This document shows, one piece after another, positions 1 through 7,709 of a stretch of 64,000 bases of DNA. Under the pieces are notes generated by a model, which did no database searches, had not been told where the DNA came from, and saw only the letters and a list, made by a program, of their open reading frames with translations. This stretch comes from Pseudomarimonas salicorniae (GTDB lineage: Bacteria; Pseudomonadota; Gammaproteobacteria; Xanthomonadales; Xanthomonadaceae): contig NZ_JALNMH010000004.1 in NCBI RefSeq assembly GCF_023156535.1, positions 186,001 through 250,000 on the forward strand. Direction: 5' to 3'. Position 1 is the first letter of the stretch. The number at the start of each line of letters is the position of its first letter. Position numbers and translations under genes: made by a program.

Positions 1-339
1 GGCATCCGCCTCGATCTCGGCCCGGGCGTCGCCGCGGCAGAAGCGCCAGACCCGATCGCCGTGCACCTGGCGCAGCCAGCGCGGCGCCGCGGGCAGCTCG
101 GCGACCCAGCCCAGCGCCTCACGGTTGTGGGCGACCGCGGCGGGGTCGTCCCCACAGCGGTCACCGAGGTTGAAGCTGTCGAAGGGCGGTTGCGATTCAC
201 CGACCTGCAGCCCTCGACGCAGGGTGCTCAGTCCAACCACGCCGGGTGGCGCTGGCCAGTCGGCGCGCAGCAGCACCGACTCCCGCACCTGGCGGTCGAG
301 CATCCGGCCGAGCGGCCGCCGGATGCCCTCAGTCGGCAT
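1..339 (-). CDS. pgeF: Purine nucleoside phosphorylase/laccase-domain protein PgeF (YfiH family), N-terminal part, truncated by window edge
   Basis: Only the first 113 codons are present; the gene runs off the left edge. The translation shows the family pattern: a GLSTLRRG start of the laccase domain, then SFNLGD and GDDPAAVAHNRE, then WLRQVHGD. YfiH/PgeF proteins are copper/zinc enzymes described as purine nucleoside phosphorylases and as peptidoglycan-editing factors. The ATG at 339 overlaps the last codons of rluD by 11 bases, which implies cotranscription and coupled translation; a second in-frame ATG lies at 303. rluD followed by pgeF is a common proteobacterial pair. The metal-binding His/Cys residues of the C-terminal half cannot be checked. 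Confidence 0.85.
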   Translation of the reverse strand, partial: MPTEGIRRPLGRMLDRQVRESVLLRADWPAPPGVVGLSTLRRGLQVGESQPPFDSFNLGDRCGDDPAAVAHNREALGWVAELPAAPRWLRQVHGDRVWRFCRGDARAEIEADA

Positions 340-1327
340 GCCGCTCGCGATCCTGGCGCAGGGCCAGGATGAGGGCGGCAAGGTCCGCGGGACGCGGAGC
401 CTCGGCCAGGACTTCCTCGCCGGTGATCGGATGGGTGAAACCCAGACGCTCGGCATGCAGGGCCTGGCGACGGAAGCCGCGCAGGGTGCTGTCCAGGGTT
501 TCCGTCGCCTGTCGCGGCAGGCGCAGGCTGCCGCCATACAGGGGGTCGCCCACCAGCGGAAAGCGGATGTGCTGCATGTGCACGCGGATCTGGTGGGTGC
601 GCCCGGTTTCCAGCTGGCACTCGACCAGGGTGTGGGCACGGAAGCGCTCGCGCACCCGGTAGTGGGTACGGGCGGGCTTGCCGGAGTCAGTAACGGCGCG
701 TTTGAGACGGTCGCTGCGGTGGCGGTCCAGCGGCGCGTCCACCGTCCCGCCGGCCAGCACGTTGCCATTGACCACGGCCTCGTACTGGCGGTGGATGCCG
801 CGCTCACCGAGCAGGGCCACCAGGGCGGTGTGCGCCGCCAGCGTGCGCGCCACCAGCAGGGCGCCGCTGGTGTCCTTGTCCAGCCGGTGGACGATGCCCG
901 CGCGGGGCAGCTGTTCAAGGCGGGGATCCAGATGCAGCAGCGCATTGACCAGGGTCCCGTCGCGGTTGCCGGCGCCCGGGTGCACGACCAGTCCGGCCGG
1001 CTTGTCGACGATCAGCAGATGCTCATCCTCGAAGAGCAGCTTGAGCGCGATCGGCTCCGAGCGGTCGCGGGTGGCGACGGCCACCTCGGCGGCCAGCCGC
1101 ACGACGGCGCCCTCGGCCACTGGGGTGCGCGGCTTGGCGGTGACTCCGTCCACGGTCAACTCGCCGGACTTGATCCAGCCGGACAGGCGCGAGCGCGAGT
1201 GCTCGGGAAACAGCTCGGCAACGGCCTGGTCCAGACGCAGTCCGGCCTGCGCGGATCCCACGCGGGCTTCGGCCTGGACCAGGGAAATCGGGGTGGAACC
1301 AGTTCGGTGATCGTTCACATCAGTCAT
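329..1327 (-). CDS. rluD: 23S rRNA pseudouridine(1911/1915/1917) synthase RluD
   Basis: RluD converts uridines of 23S rRNA helix 69 to pseudouridine during late 50S assembly. The 332-residue protein has an N-terminal S4 RNA-binding domain (about residues 29-80, LRLDQAVAELFPEHSRS) and a RluA-type catalytic domain. The catalytic motif HRLDKDTSG lies at 148-156, with the nucleophilic Asp at about 150. The later block GRTHQIRVHM and the GDPLYGG block are also present. I chose the ATG at 1327. The open frame extends to 1441 but would run into bamD, and the extension has no S4 character. It overlaps pgeF downstream and is divergent from bamD across 80 bases, a classical arrangement. Confidence 0.95.
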   Translation of the reverse strand: MTDVNDHRTGSTPISLVQAEARVGSAQAGLRLDQAVAELFPEHSRSRLSGWIKSGELTVDGVTAKPRTPVAEGAVVRLAAEVAVATRDRSEPIALKLLFEDEHLLIVDKPAGLVVHPGAGNRDGTLVNALLHLDPRLEQLPRAGIVHRLDKDTSGALLVARTLAAHTALVALLGERGIHRQYEAVVNGNVLAGGTVDAPLDRHRSDRLKRAVTDSGKPARTHYRVRERFRAHTLVECQLETGRTHQIRVHMQHIRFPLVGDPLYGGSLRLPRQATETLDSTLRGFRRQALHAERLGFTHPITGEEVLAEAPRPADLAALILALRQDRERHAD

Positions 1328-1407
1328 GCTTAATGGAGGCCCGCGGCGGCTTTGGGCTATCATCGCCCGCTTCGAGCCGCCCCCGGCGCTCATCGACTCG
1401 GTAGAAC

Positions 1408-2277
1408 ATGATCCACCATCAAGGCCTGCTCCGCCCAGCACCGCGTACCGCCCTGCCCTCGCTGGCCCGGATCGGCTGCCTGTTCCTGCTGGCCCTTTCG
1501 CTGGCCGGCTGCAAGTGGTTCCAGAAGGAAGACCCGCTGGAAACCCTGCCGGTCGACCAGATGTACGCCGAGGCCAAAAGCGCCCTGGTCGGCGGCAATC
1601 TGGGCCGCGCGACGCGCTACTACCAGCGCCTGATCGCCCGGTTCCCCTACGGCCCCTACACCGAGCAGGCCCAGCTCGAGCTGGCGTATGCCCAGCACCG
1701 CAACAACGAGCCGGAGGATGCGCTGTCCACCATCAACCGGTTCATCCGCACCTATCCGGCGCACGACAAGGTGGCCTACGCCTTCTATCTCAAGGCCCTG
1801 ATCAACTTCGAGCGCGGCAATTCCGCGCTGGACCGTCTTGTCGGCATCGACGCGACCCAGCGCGACCAGGCCTTCAACGTCCAGAGCTTCAATGACTTCG
1901 CCGAAGTCATCCGGCGCTTCCCTGACACCCGCTACGCCGTCGACGCCCGCCAGCGCATGGTCTACCTGCGCAACCGCCTTGCCCGCCACGAAATCAACGT
2001 CGCCCAGTACTACCTGCGCCGCAAGGCCTGGGTCGCAGCACTCAAGCGCGGCCAGTACCTGATCGAGGTCTACCCGCAATCACGCTACCAGTCGGATGCC
2101 CTGGCGGTCATGGCCGAAAGCTACCGCCAGCTCGGACAGGACACCCTCGCCGACGACACCGTCCGCGTGCTCGAAGCCAATGATCCCCAGCACCCGTACC
2201 TCACCGGCGGCTGGCCCCGCCAAGGTGGCTGGTGGCGCAAACTGCTGCCCTTCGGCGACGAGCGCCGCGGCAGCTGA
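1408..2277 (+). CDS. bamD: Outer membrane protein assembly factor BamD (ComL)
   Basis: BamD is the essential lipoprotein of the BAM complex that inserts beta-barrel proteins into the outer membrane. The 289-residue product starts with a hydrophobic signal ending in a lipobox, LAGC, with the lipidated cysteine at residue 35. Five TPR-like repeats follow, recognisable by LVGGNLGRATRYYQRLIARF, the YGPYTEQAQLELAYA block and INVAQYYLRRKAW. Length and motifs match the family. A TATCAT hexamer at 1358-1363 may be its -10 element, but I see no matching -35. It is divergent from rluD. The 78 bases downstream (2278-2355), before the convergent accessory genes, hold no clear terminator. Confidence 0.95.
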   Translation: MIHHQGLLRPAPRTALPSLARIGCLFLLALSLAGCKWFQKEDPLETLPVDQMYAEAKSALVGGNLGRATRYYQRLIARFPYGPYTEQAQLELAYAQHRNNEPEDALSTINRFIRTYPAHDKVAYAFYLKALINFERGNSALDRLVGIDATQRDQAFNVQSFNDFAEVIRRFPDTRYAVDARQRMVYLRNRLARHEINVAQYYLRRKAWVAALKRGQYLIEVYPQSRYQSDALAVMAESYRQLGQDTLADDTVRVLEANDPQHPYLTGGWPRQGGWWRKLLPFGDERRGS

Positions 2278-2355
2278 AGCGCCCCCCTTCAGCCTCACGC
2301 CTGCTCCAGCCGACCACCGGGGATCCGGAGGGGGCTGCCAAGCTGCTGGCCATTG

Positions 2356-2946
2356 CTACTCCCAGCGCGCAATGAAGTGCAGATTGCGCTCAAAGAGAAG
2401 CCCGGCAACCGGCCCGTAGAGTCCGAGTCTTCCTACCCGGGCCGTCTCGTTCATCCGCAGCGACTCACGGAGTTCATTCCAGTCCGGAGCAGTGAGATAG
2501 TTGTAGGGCAATGCGACGCCGAATCTGGCGTTGCCCACCCAGTCCATGACCGACAGGGTTGCCCGGGCTAGGGGGCCATCGAGCACGTGATCCTTGATCA
2601 GCAGGCCGCCTTTGCTGACGCGGGCGGCCTCTTCCAGCAATCGCCGAGGCTGCTCGATGTGGTGGAGAACGTCGACGAACATGCAGATGTCGACCGACCG
2701 ATCGGGCAGGGGAATGTGTTCGCCGTCGAACTCGGCGACCGGGATTGCCGTCTGAGGCCGCACCAGAACATCCACGCCGGAGATCGACAGATCGGGGCGT
2801 CGCTCCAGAATCTCGGCAGCGACCTCACCGCTACCGCACCCGATGTCCAGCACTTTCGAACCTGTCGGAATCAGGGAGGACAGCCGGGACGCGAGCACAT
2901 TCCTGCGACGACTCAGGACGAGCGAGCCGTGTAGCCAGCCGATCAT
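2356..2946 (-). CDS. Class I SAM-dependent methyltransferase
   Basis: The 196-residue protein has the Rossmann-type methyltransferase core: motif I VLDIGCGSGE at about 32-41, an acidic residue after the second strand (SGVDV), and the FVDVLHHIEQP motif typical of Methyltransf_11 enzymes. There is no signal peptide, so it is probably cytosolic. Its ATG overlaps the stop of the upstream glycosyltransferase by four bases (ATGA), so it is the last gene of a translationally coupled module with the GT2 and the STT3-like gene. The substrate cannot be told from sequence; a sugar or lipid-linked glycan is an inference from the neighbours. Base composition is lower in GC than bamD. Confidence 0.8.
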   Translation of the reverse strand: MIGWLHGSLVLSRRRNVLASRLSSLIPTGSKVLDIGCGSGEVAAEILERRPDLSISGVDVLVRPQTAIPVAEFDGEHIPLPDRSVDICMFVDVLHHIEQPRRLLEEAARVSKGGLLIKDHVLDGPLARATLSVMDWVGNARFGVALPYNYLTAPDWNELRESLRMNETARVGRLGLYGPVAGLLFERNLHFIARWE

Positions 2947-4136
2947 CTCGCGCTTCCCCAGCCTTGGCGGTCAAGGCGAAGAACGCCCATCATGAACCCG
3001 CCGAGCACCACCTGCAGGCCCATGAGAAACATCGTCACCGCAGGAATCGTGACCCTCATCATGTCGGATGGAACCAGGCCTCCAAACTCTTCTTGGCCCC
3101 AGGTGAACAACGCCCAAAGGCTAAGCGCGAACCCAGAAACGGAGAGCAGCGCGCCGAGTGCCAACCAGGACTCGAAGGGGACGCGGGCAACCGCGCGTTC
3201 AAATCGCGGATCGGGAGGGAGCGTGCCGGAGTAGAGGCCGAATAGTTTTGCAAAAATTCCGAAAAAGACCGCCTGGGCCCCGCCGAGCATGCTGGCTGAG
3301 GTGTAGAGAAGCGTGTGAACGTCAAGCTCGACCCCCACTACGCCGACGGGCCCCATCAGAAGCACGATGTGGCCCGCGAGCCCTGCCGCAATTGCCACGA
3401 GGCCCGGGTAGAAGAAAAGCCACCGGGGTGAGAACAAGAGCAGGAACCTGAGGTGGCGCCAACCGTCTGACCAGGTGCGGAGATGGGGCCTACGGTCACG
3501 CCCATCGACGCGAAGCTTCGTCGGCACCTCTTCGATCCTGTACTCGGCCAGAGCTGCCTTCACGATCATCTCGCTCGCAAACTCCATCCCCTTGGTCGCC
3601 AGAGCCAGGTCAAGAAGCCTCCGCCGATTGGCGGCTCTGAGACCGCAGTGGAAGTCCCCCAGATCGACCCGGAAAAACAGGCGCCCGATGAAGCTGAGGA
3701 CTGGGTTGCCGAGGTATCTGTGAAGAAGTGGCATCGCTCGTCTTTCGATACCGCCCAGGAATCGGTTTCCCACGACCAGGTCTGCACCATCTCTTAGCCG
3801 ATTGATGAAGGGGGCAAGAGAGGAGAAATCGTAACTCTGGTCTGCATCCCCGATCGCCACGTATCGACCGCGGGCTCCCGACACCCCAGCCATGATCGCG
3901 CTACCGTACCCGCGCTCTCTGGCATCCACCACGCGTGCTCCCGAGGATCGGGCGAGTGCAGGCGAGCCGTCGCTGCTTCCGTTGTCGGCAACCACGACCT
4001 CCCCGACGATTCCGCTTTCCGCAAGAAACGACTTGGCCTCTTCTATGCACCCAACAAGCGTTCGGGCCTCGTTGAGGCACGGCAGGACGATGCTCAGCTC
4101 CATCTCCGGTGAACCAGCGCGTTCTTCACCTGTCAT
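2943..4136 (-). CDS. Membrane-anchored family 2 glycosyltransferase, polyprenyl-phosphate glycosyltransferase-like
   Basis: The first 240 of 397 residues form a GT-A/GT2 domain: LSIVLPCLNEARTL, VVVADNGSSDGS (nucleotide-sugar binding), then GDADQSYDF, which carries the metal-binding DXD-type motif, and the GMEFASEMIVKA block. This resembles dolichol-phosphate glucosyl/mannosyl transferases and GtrB-like enzymes. After it come about four hydrophobic segments (near residues 230-260, 268-290, 320-345, 360-385). Such enzymes load one sugar onto a polyprenyl-phosphate carrier, and GT-C enzymes then use it on the outer face. The ATG at 4136 directly follows the stop of the STT3-like gene; an alternative start is the methionine at residue 12. 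The sugar specificity is unknown. Confidence 0.8.
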   Translation of the reverse strand: MTGEERAGSPEMELSIVLPCLNEARTLVGCIEEAKSFLAESGIVGEVVVADNGSSDGSPALARSSGARVVDARERGYGSAIMAGVSGARGRYVAIGDADQSYDFSSLAPFINRLRDGADLVVGNRFLGGIERRAMPLLHRYLGNPVLSFIGRLFFRVDLGDFHCGLRAANRRRLLDLALATKGMEFASEMIVKAALAEYRIEEVPTKLRVDGRDRRPHLRTWSDGWRHLRFLLLFSPRWLFFYPGLVAIAAGLAGHIVLLMGPVGVVGVELDVHTLLYTSASMLGGAQAVFFGIFAKLFGLYSGTLPPDPRFERAVARVPFESWLALGALLSVSGFALSLWALFTWGQEEFGGLVPSDMMRVTIPAVTMFLMGLQVVLGGFMMGVLRLDRQGWGSAR

Positions 4137-5990
4137 CTAATTGTTCCGAGAAACCTCGACGATTCTGGCGATCGGCCGGAGCGATCCATCCCGAAGCGGC
4201 ACACGGTGCTCCGCCACGAGAGAGAAACCTTCCGGAAGCCGATCAGAGAACAGTTCGGCCTCCAGTGGCTCCAGGACTCCCTCCTCCAGCAACTCGGTGG
4301 CCGAGCTGCTTGCAAGCCTACTGTTATGAACTAGCACATAGGAGATTCGAGGTTCGCTCCCAGGCAGCGCGGCAGCGGGTTTGCGAAAGCGATCCATCAC
4401 CTGCAATGCCCCACGCGTCTGGACAGGCGTGACGACCATGTTGTTCGCGAGCACACCACATCGGCTGAAGTAGCGAGCGTAGTGTCCGTGGTCCCAACGC
4501 GCAAGGACAGTTCCAGGGCGGTCTGCGCATACTTGACGAAGGCTGAGATAGATCGGATACACCGAGGAGAACTCCACGGAGCCGGCCAACGGTTTCGCTG
4601 TGGCGTGCAATCGCCAGCCCGGGATGCACGCGAGGGCGAAGCTCAACGCCAGCAACGTGCCCGGCCATCGGAGCTTCCCCGTTTCTGCAACCTGGTACCG
4701 CAACAACATCCATGCTGCGCCAACGCTTAGTCCCAGGTATGCGAAATAGTTGAACCTGTACTGCGCCATCGCCAGCGCCAGACCCAATAACGCGAAGCAG
4801 GCCATTGCAGCTCGCCCGTCAACTCTTGGCTCGGTTGCGAGCGCCTTGGACAGCTGGAACCCGATCCATGGCGTCAGAAGGAGAAGAGGGGTGTACCTGG
4901 CTACGGTGATCCAGAACGATCCGCCAGTCAGCGACGCATACACGGATTCAACTTCCAGAATCCCTTCATAGAGAGGCAGGTCTCCCGAAAGGTAGGTCAT
5001 CCCCTTCATGATCTGTGTGCCTGAGAGCAACAAGGCCAAACAGGCAAGCAGGGTCAGGCCTTGAATAGTCCTGGGCGAGGGCTTGCTTGCCGCCATTGCG
5101 CCAACGAGCACAGCGACGATGATGCTTGCTGCAAGATGGAACCACGAGAACCAGTAGTAGGCGAACTTCAGCTCCAGGAAGGCCTGGGAGGGGAGGAGCA
5201 GCAGCGTCTGCGTGACAAGCATAGAGGCGGCGAAGTATCTGGCGCTCTGGGCGAAGTCACCGGAACGCCCCCTGCACCACACCACTCCAAAAAGAAGCAG
5301 AACCGGCGCGAACAGGACGATAAGCGAAGTGGCGATGCCCTGCGAAACGGAAAGCGCAACACCGCAGAGGATTCCTTGAAGATTCGAATCCGGGGAATCG
5401 AACCATCGCATCGTCGCCAAAGTGACACACAACACGGATGTGGTTTCCGCAAAGTGATGATCGATGTGTCCGAATCCGTGCACGAAGTGCACGTTGGGCG
5501 ACCAACAGAACAGAAGCAGCGCCAGAAGCCGCAGTGAGGGTGCCAACCCCGCCTGCTTTGAGATCAGCAGGATCAAGGCTCCGTTCAACAGGAAGAAGGC
5601 TGGGGGAACCGCCCCAAGAAGCATCGCCGGATCCTGTGTGGGCATTGCAATGCGCAACAGGCCCAGAACCAGAGACATCAGCGAATCGTACAGCCAGGGC
5701 CACGCCACCAGATGACCCGTGGGCACGTAGGATTGCGTGTCGAACTCCCTGGGAACCCAGCCAGAATCCGTAGCCCCCATGATCCGCAGGGCGTGATAGA
5801 AGGAGTCCGCACCCAGGAACCCGTACTCGCCGATCAGCTGCACCGAAGGCAGGAAGGTAAGGCTTCCGAACAACCCGGTAGCAAGAACGACCGCCACGGA
5901 AGCAGCCCGAAAGAGCCCTGTCGCCCCAGCTCTCGGACCGGACGCGAACGACTCCGTCATGCGTTCCGCAGCGGGAGTTCTGCGCCACAT
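4137..5990 (-). CDS. STT3/PglB/AglB-like (GT66-type) oligosaccharyltransferase homologue, integral membrane GT-C protein
   Basis: The 617-residue protein has about a dozen membrane segments followed by a soluble tail. Several STT3 landmarks appear in order: an acidic motif in the first external loop (ADSFYH at 61-66), GHIDHHFAE at 174-182 matching the DHHxxE signature, an acidic EVES stretch near 346-349 where STT3 proteins carry the external-loop-5 Glu motif, AQYRFNYFAYL near 409-419 resembling the conserved Arg helix, and RWDHG at 498-502 in the position of WWDYG. OST enzymes transfer a lipid-linked glycan to asparagine. The WWDYG variant and short C-terminal domain mean the acceptor may differ. 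ATG at 5990; residue 11 is an alternative start. It is followed immediately by a polyprenyl-phosphate type GT2. Confidence 0.72.
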   Translation of the reverse strand: MWRRTPAAERMTESFASGPRAGATGLFRAASVAVVLATGLFGSLTFLPSVQLIGEYGFLGADSFYHALRIMGATDSGWVPREFDTQSYVPTGHLVAWPWLYDSLMSLVLGLLRIAMPTQDPAMLLGAVPPAFFLLNGALILLISKQAGLAPSLRLLALLLFCWSPNVHFVHGFGHIDHHFAETTSVLCVTLATMRWFDSPDSNLQGILCGVALSVSQGIATSLIVLFAPVLLLFGVVWCRGRSGDFAQSARYFAASMLVTQTLLLLPSQAFLELKFAYYWFSWFHLAASIIVAVLVGAMAASKPSPRTIQGLTLLACLALLLSGTQIMKGMTYLSGDLPLYEGILEVESVYASLTGGSFWITVARYTPLLLLTPWIGFQLSKALATEPRVDGRAAMACFALLGLALAMAQYRFNYFAYLGLSVGAAWMLLRYQVAETGKLRWPGTLLALSFALACIPGWRLHATAKPLAGSVEFSSVYPIYLSLRQVCADRPGTVLARWDHGHYARYFSRCGVLANNMVVTPVQTRGALQVMDRFRKPAAALPGSEPRISYVLVHNSRLASSSATELLEEGVLEPLEAELFSDRLPEGFSLVAEHRVPLRDGSLRPIARIVEVSRNN

Positions 5991-6050
5991 CCGATGGCGC
6001 GGCGGCCACCGGAATCAAGGAGCCCTCGATCCGGACTGCAGCTCATCGCT

Positions 6051-7679
6051 TCAACTCCACCCCGAGGTGATCGGGTAGCGCCGCTCGCGGCCAAAGGCAC
6101 GCCGCGACACCTTGGGGCCCGGCGCCGACTGGCGCCGCTTCCACTCGTTGATGAATACCAGCCGTGCCACGCGCATGACCGTGGCTTCGTCGAAGCCCTC
6201 GGCGATGATCTCGGCACGCGACATCTCGCGGTCGATGAATCGCTGCAGGATGGCATCCAGCACCTCGTAGGGCGGAAGCGAGTCCTCGTCCTTCTGGTTC
6301 TCGCGCAGCTCGGCGCTGGGCGGGCGGTCGATCACCGCCTGCGGGATGACCTCGCCGTCGCGGTTGCGCCAGCGGGCCAGCTCGAAGACCTCGGTCTTGT
6401 AGACGTCCTTGAGCGGCGCGTAGCCGCCGCACATGTCACCGTAGATGGTCGCGTAGCCGACCGCGTACTCGCTCTTGTTGCCGGTGGTGAGCAGCAGGTG
6501 GCCGAACTTGTTGGACAAGGCCATCAGCATCGCGCCACGGCAGCGTGACTGCAGATTCTCCTCGGTGACGTCGGCCTCGCGGCCCGCGAACATCGGCCCG
6601 AGCGCGCCCAGGAACCCCTCGAAGGCCGGCTCGATAGACAGGGTCTCCAGCCGAACCCCCATCGTGTCGGCCTGGACGGCGGCGAGGTCGTTGCTGAGAT
6701 CCGAGGTGAATCGCGAGGGCAGCCGCACGGCGAGCACATTCTCAGGCCCCAGTGCATCGACCGCGATGGCGAGCACGAGAGCCGAATCGATGCCCCCGGA
6801 AAGTCCGACCAGGGCGCGACGGAAACCGTTCTTGCCTAGATAGTCGCGGGTGCCACGTACCAGGGCGCCCCAGGTCAATGCGAAACGGGTCTCGTCGCCG
6901 GCCTCCGGCCAGGCTGCCCTTGTCCACTTGCCACTGACGGGGTCGAGATCGGCCAGGAGCAGGGCCTCCTCGAAGTCCACCGCCGCCGGGTGCAGGTGGC
7001 CGTCGCGGTCGGCCAGCACCGAGCAGCCATCGAACACCAGCTCATCCTGGCCGCCGACGGTATTCAGGTAGGCAAGCGGAACCGGGTGTTCAGAGAGCCT
7101 GCGCGCCAGCACCTCGTCGCGCTCATGCGGCTTGTCCGCCTCGTAGGGTGAGGCATTCGACACCAGCACCAGATCGGCGCCGGCCTCGACCGTTTCGCGC
7201 AGCGGCCGCGAGAACCACAGGTCCTCACAGACCAGCAGGCCGATGCGCAGCCCACCGGCGTCCACCACCACCGGCTCGCTGCCCTTGGCGAAGTAGCGAC
7301 GCTCGTCGAATACGGCGTAGTTGGGCAGCTCGCGCTTGCGATATGTGGCCTCGATCCGTCCGTCGCGCAGCACGCTGAGCGCGTTGTACACCGCAGGGCC
7401 GCGCGACTCGGGATGCCCCAGCACGACGACGATGCCCTCGACACGGCGGGCGACATCCGCGAGGGCATCCTCGCAGGCGGCGAGAAAGCTCGGACGAAGA
7501 AGCAGATCCTCAGGGGGGTATCCGGACAAGGCCAACTCCGGGAACAGAATCAGCGCTGCTCCGTACCGGTCACGCGCCTGGCACGCGAGCTCGACGATGC
7601 GGCTTGCATTCGCCCCAACCTGGCCGACCGGGAAATCCGTTTGGGCGAGTGCCAGCCTCATTGGCAGAGCCCCGGACAC
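6051..7679 (-). CDS. nadE: Glutamine-dependent NAD(+) synthase
   Basis: The enzyme makes NAD from deamido-NAD, ATP and glutamine in the cytosol. The N-terminal nitrilase-type glutaminase domain shows the Glu-Lys-Cys triad: E48 in LFPELALSGY, K115 in YRKRELPNY and C151 in LLVCEDLWF. The C-terminal synthetase domain has the PP-loop SGGIDS at 294-299 and the TGNKSEYAVGYATIYGD block. The 542-residue length fits the two-domain form. I kept the GTG at 7679 because a GAGGG Shine-Dalgarno sits six bases upstream; the ATG at 7661 would remove six residues. In related genomes nadE usually lies near bamD, so the genes between the two look inserted. Confidence 0.95.
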   Translation of the reverse strand: MSGALPMRLALAQTDFPVGQVGANASRIVELACQARDRYGAALILFPELALSGYPPEDLLLRPSFLAACEDALADVARRVEGIVVVLGHPESRGPAVYNALSVLRDGRIEATYRKRELPNYAVFDERRYFAKGSEPVVVDAGGLRIGLLVCEDLWFSRPLRETVEAGADLVLVSNASPYEADKPHERDEVLARRLSEHPVPLAYLNTVGGQDELVFDGCSVLADRDGHLHPAAVDFEEALLLADLDPVSGKWTRAAWPEAGDETRFALTWGALVRGTRDYLGKNGFRRALVGLSGGIDSALVLAIAVDALGPENVLAVRLPSRFTSDLSNDLAAVQADTMGVRLETLSIEPAFEGFLGALGPMFAGREADVTEENLQSRCRGAMLMALSNKFGHLLLTTGNKSEYAVGYATIYGDMCGGYAPLKDVYKTEVFELARWRNRDGEVIPQAVIDRPPSAELRENQKDEDSLPPYEVLDAILQRFIDREMSRAEIIAEGFDEATVMRVARLVFINEWKRRQSAPGPKVSRRAFGRERRYPITSGWS

Positions 7680-7709
7680 TTCTGGCCCTCGCGCGCCTCT
7701 CGCCCCATG

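Noticed and set aside
1328-1407. Full promoter for bamD in the rluD-bamD gap
   Set aside because: TATCAT at 1358-1363 looks like a -10, but no acceptable -35 exists at 16-18 bases upstream, so it is mentioned only in the bamD entry.
4137-5990. Reading the 617-residue membrane protein as a GT39/ArnT-type mannosyltransferase
   Set aside because: GHIDHHFAE and RWDHG are in the order and places expected of STT3 proteins, which GT39 proteins lack; I kept moderate confidence since no profile search was possible.
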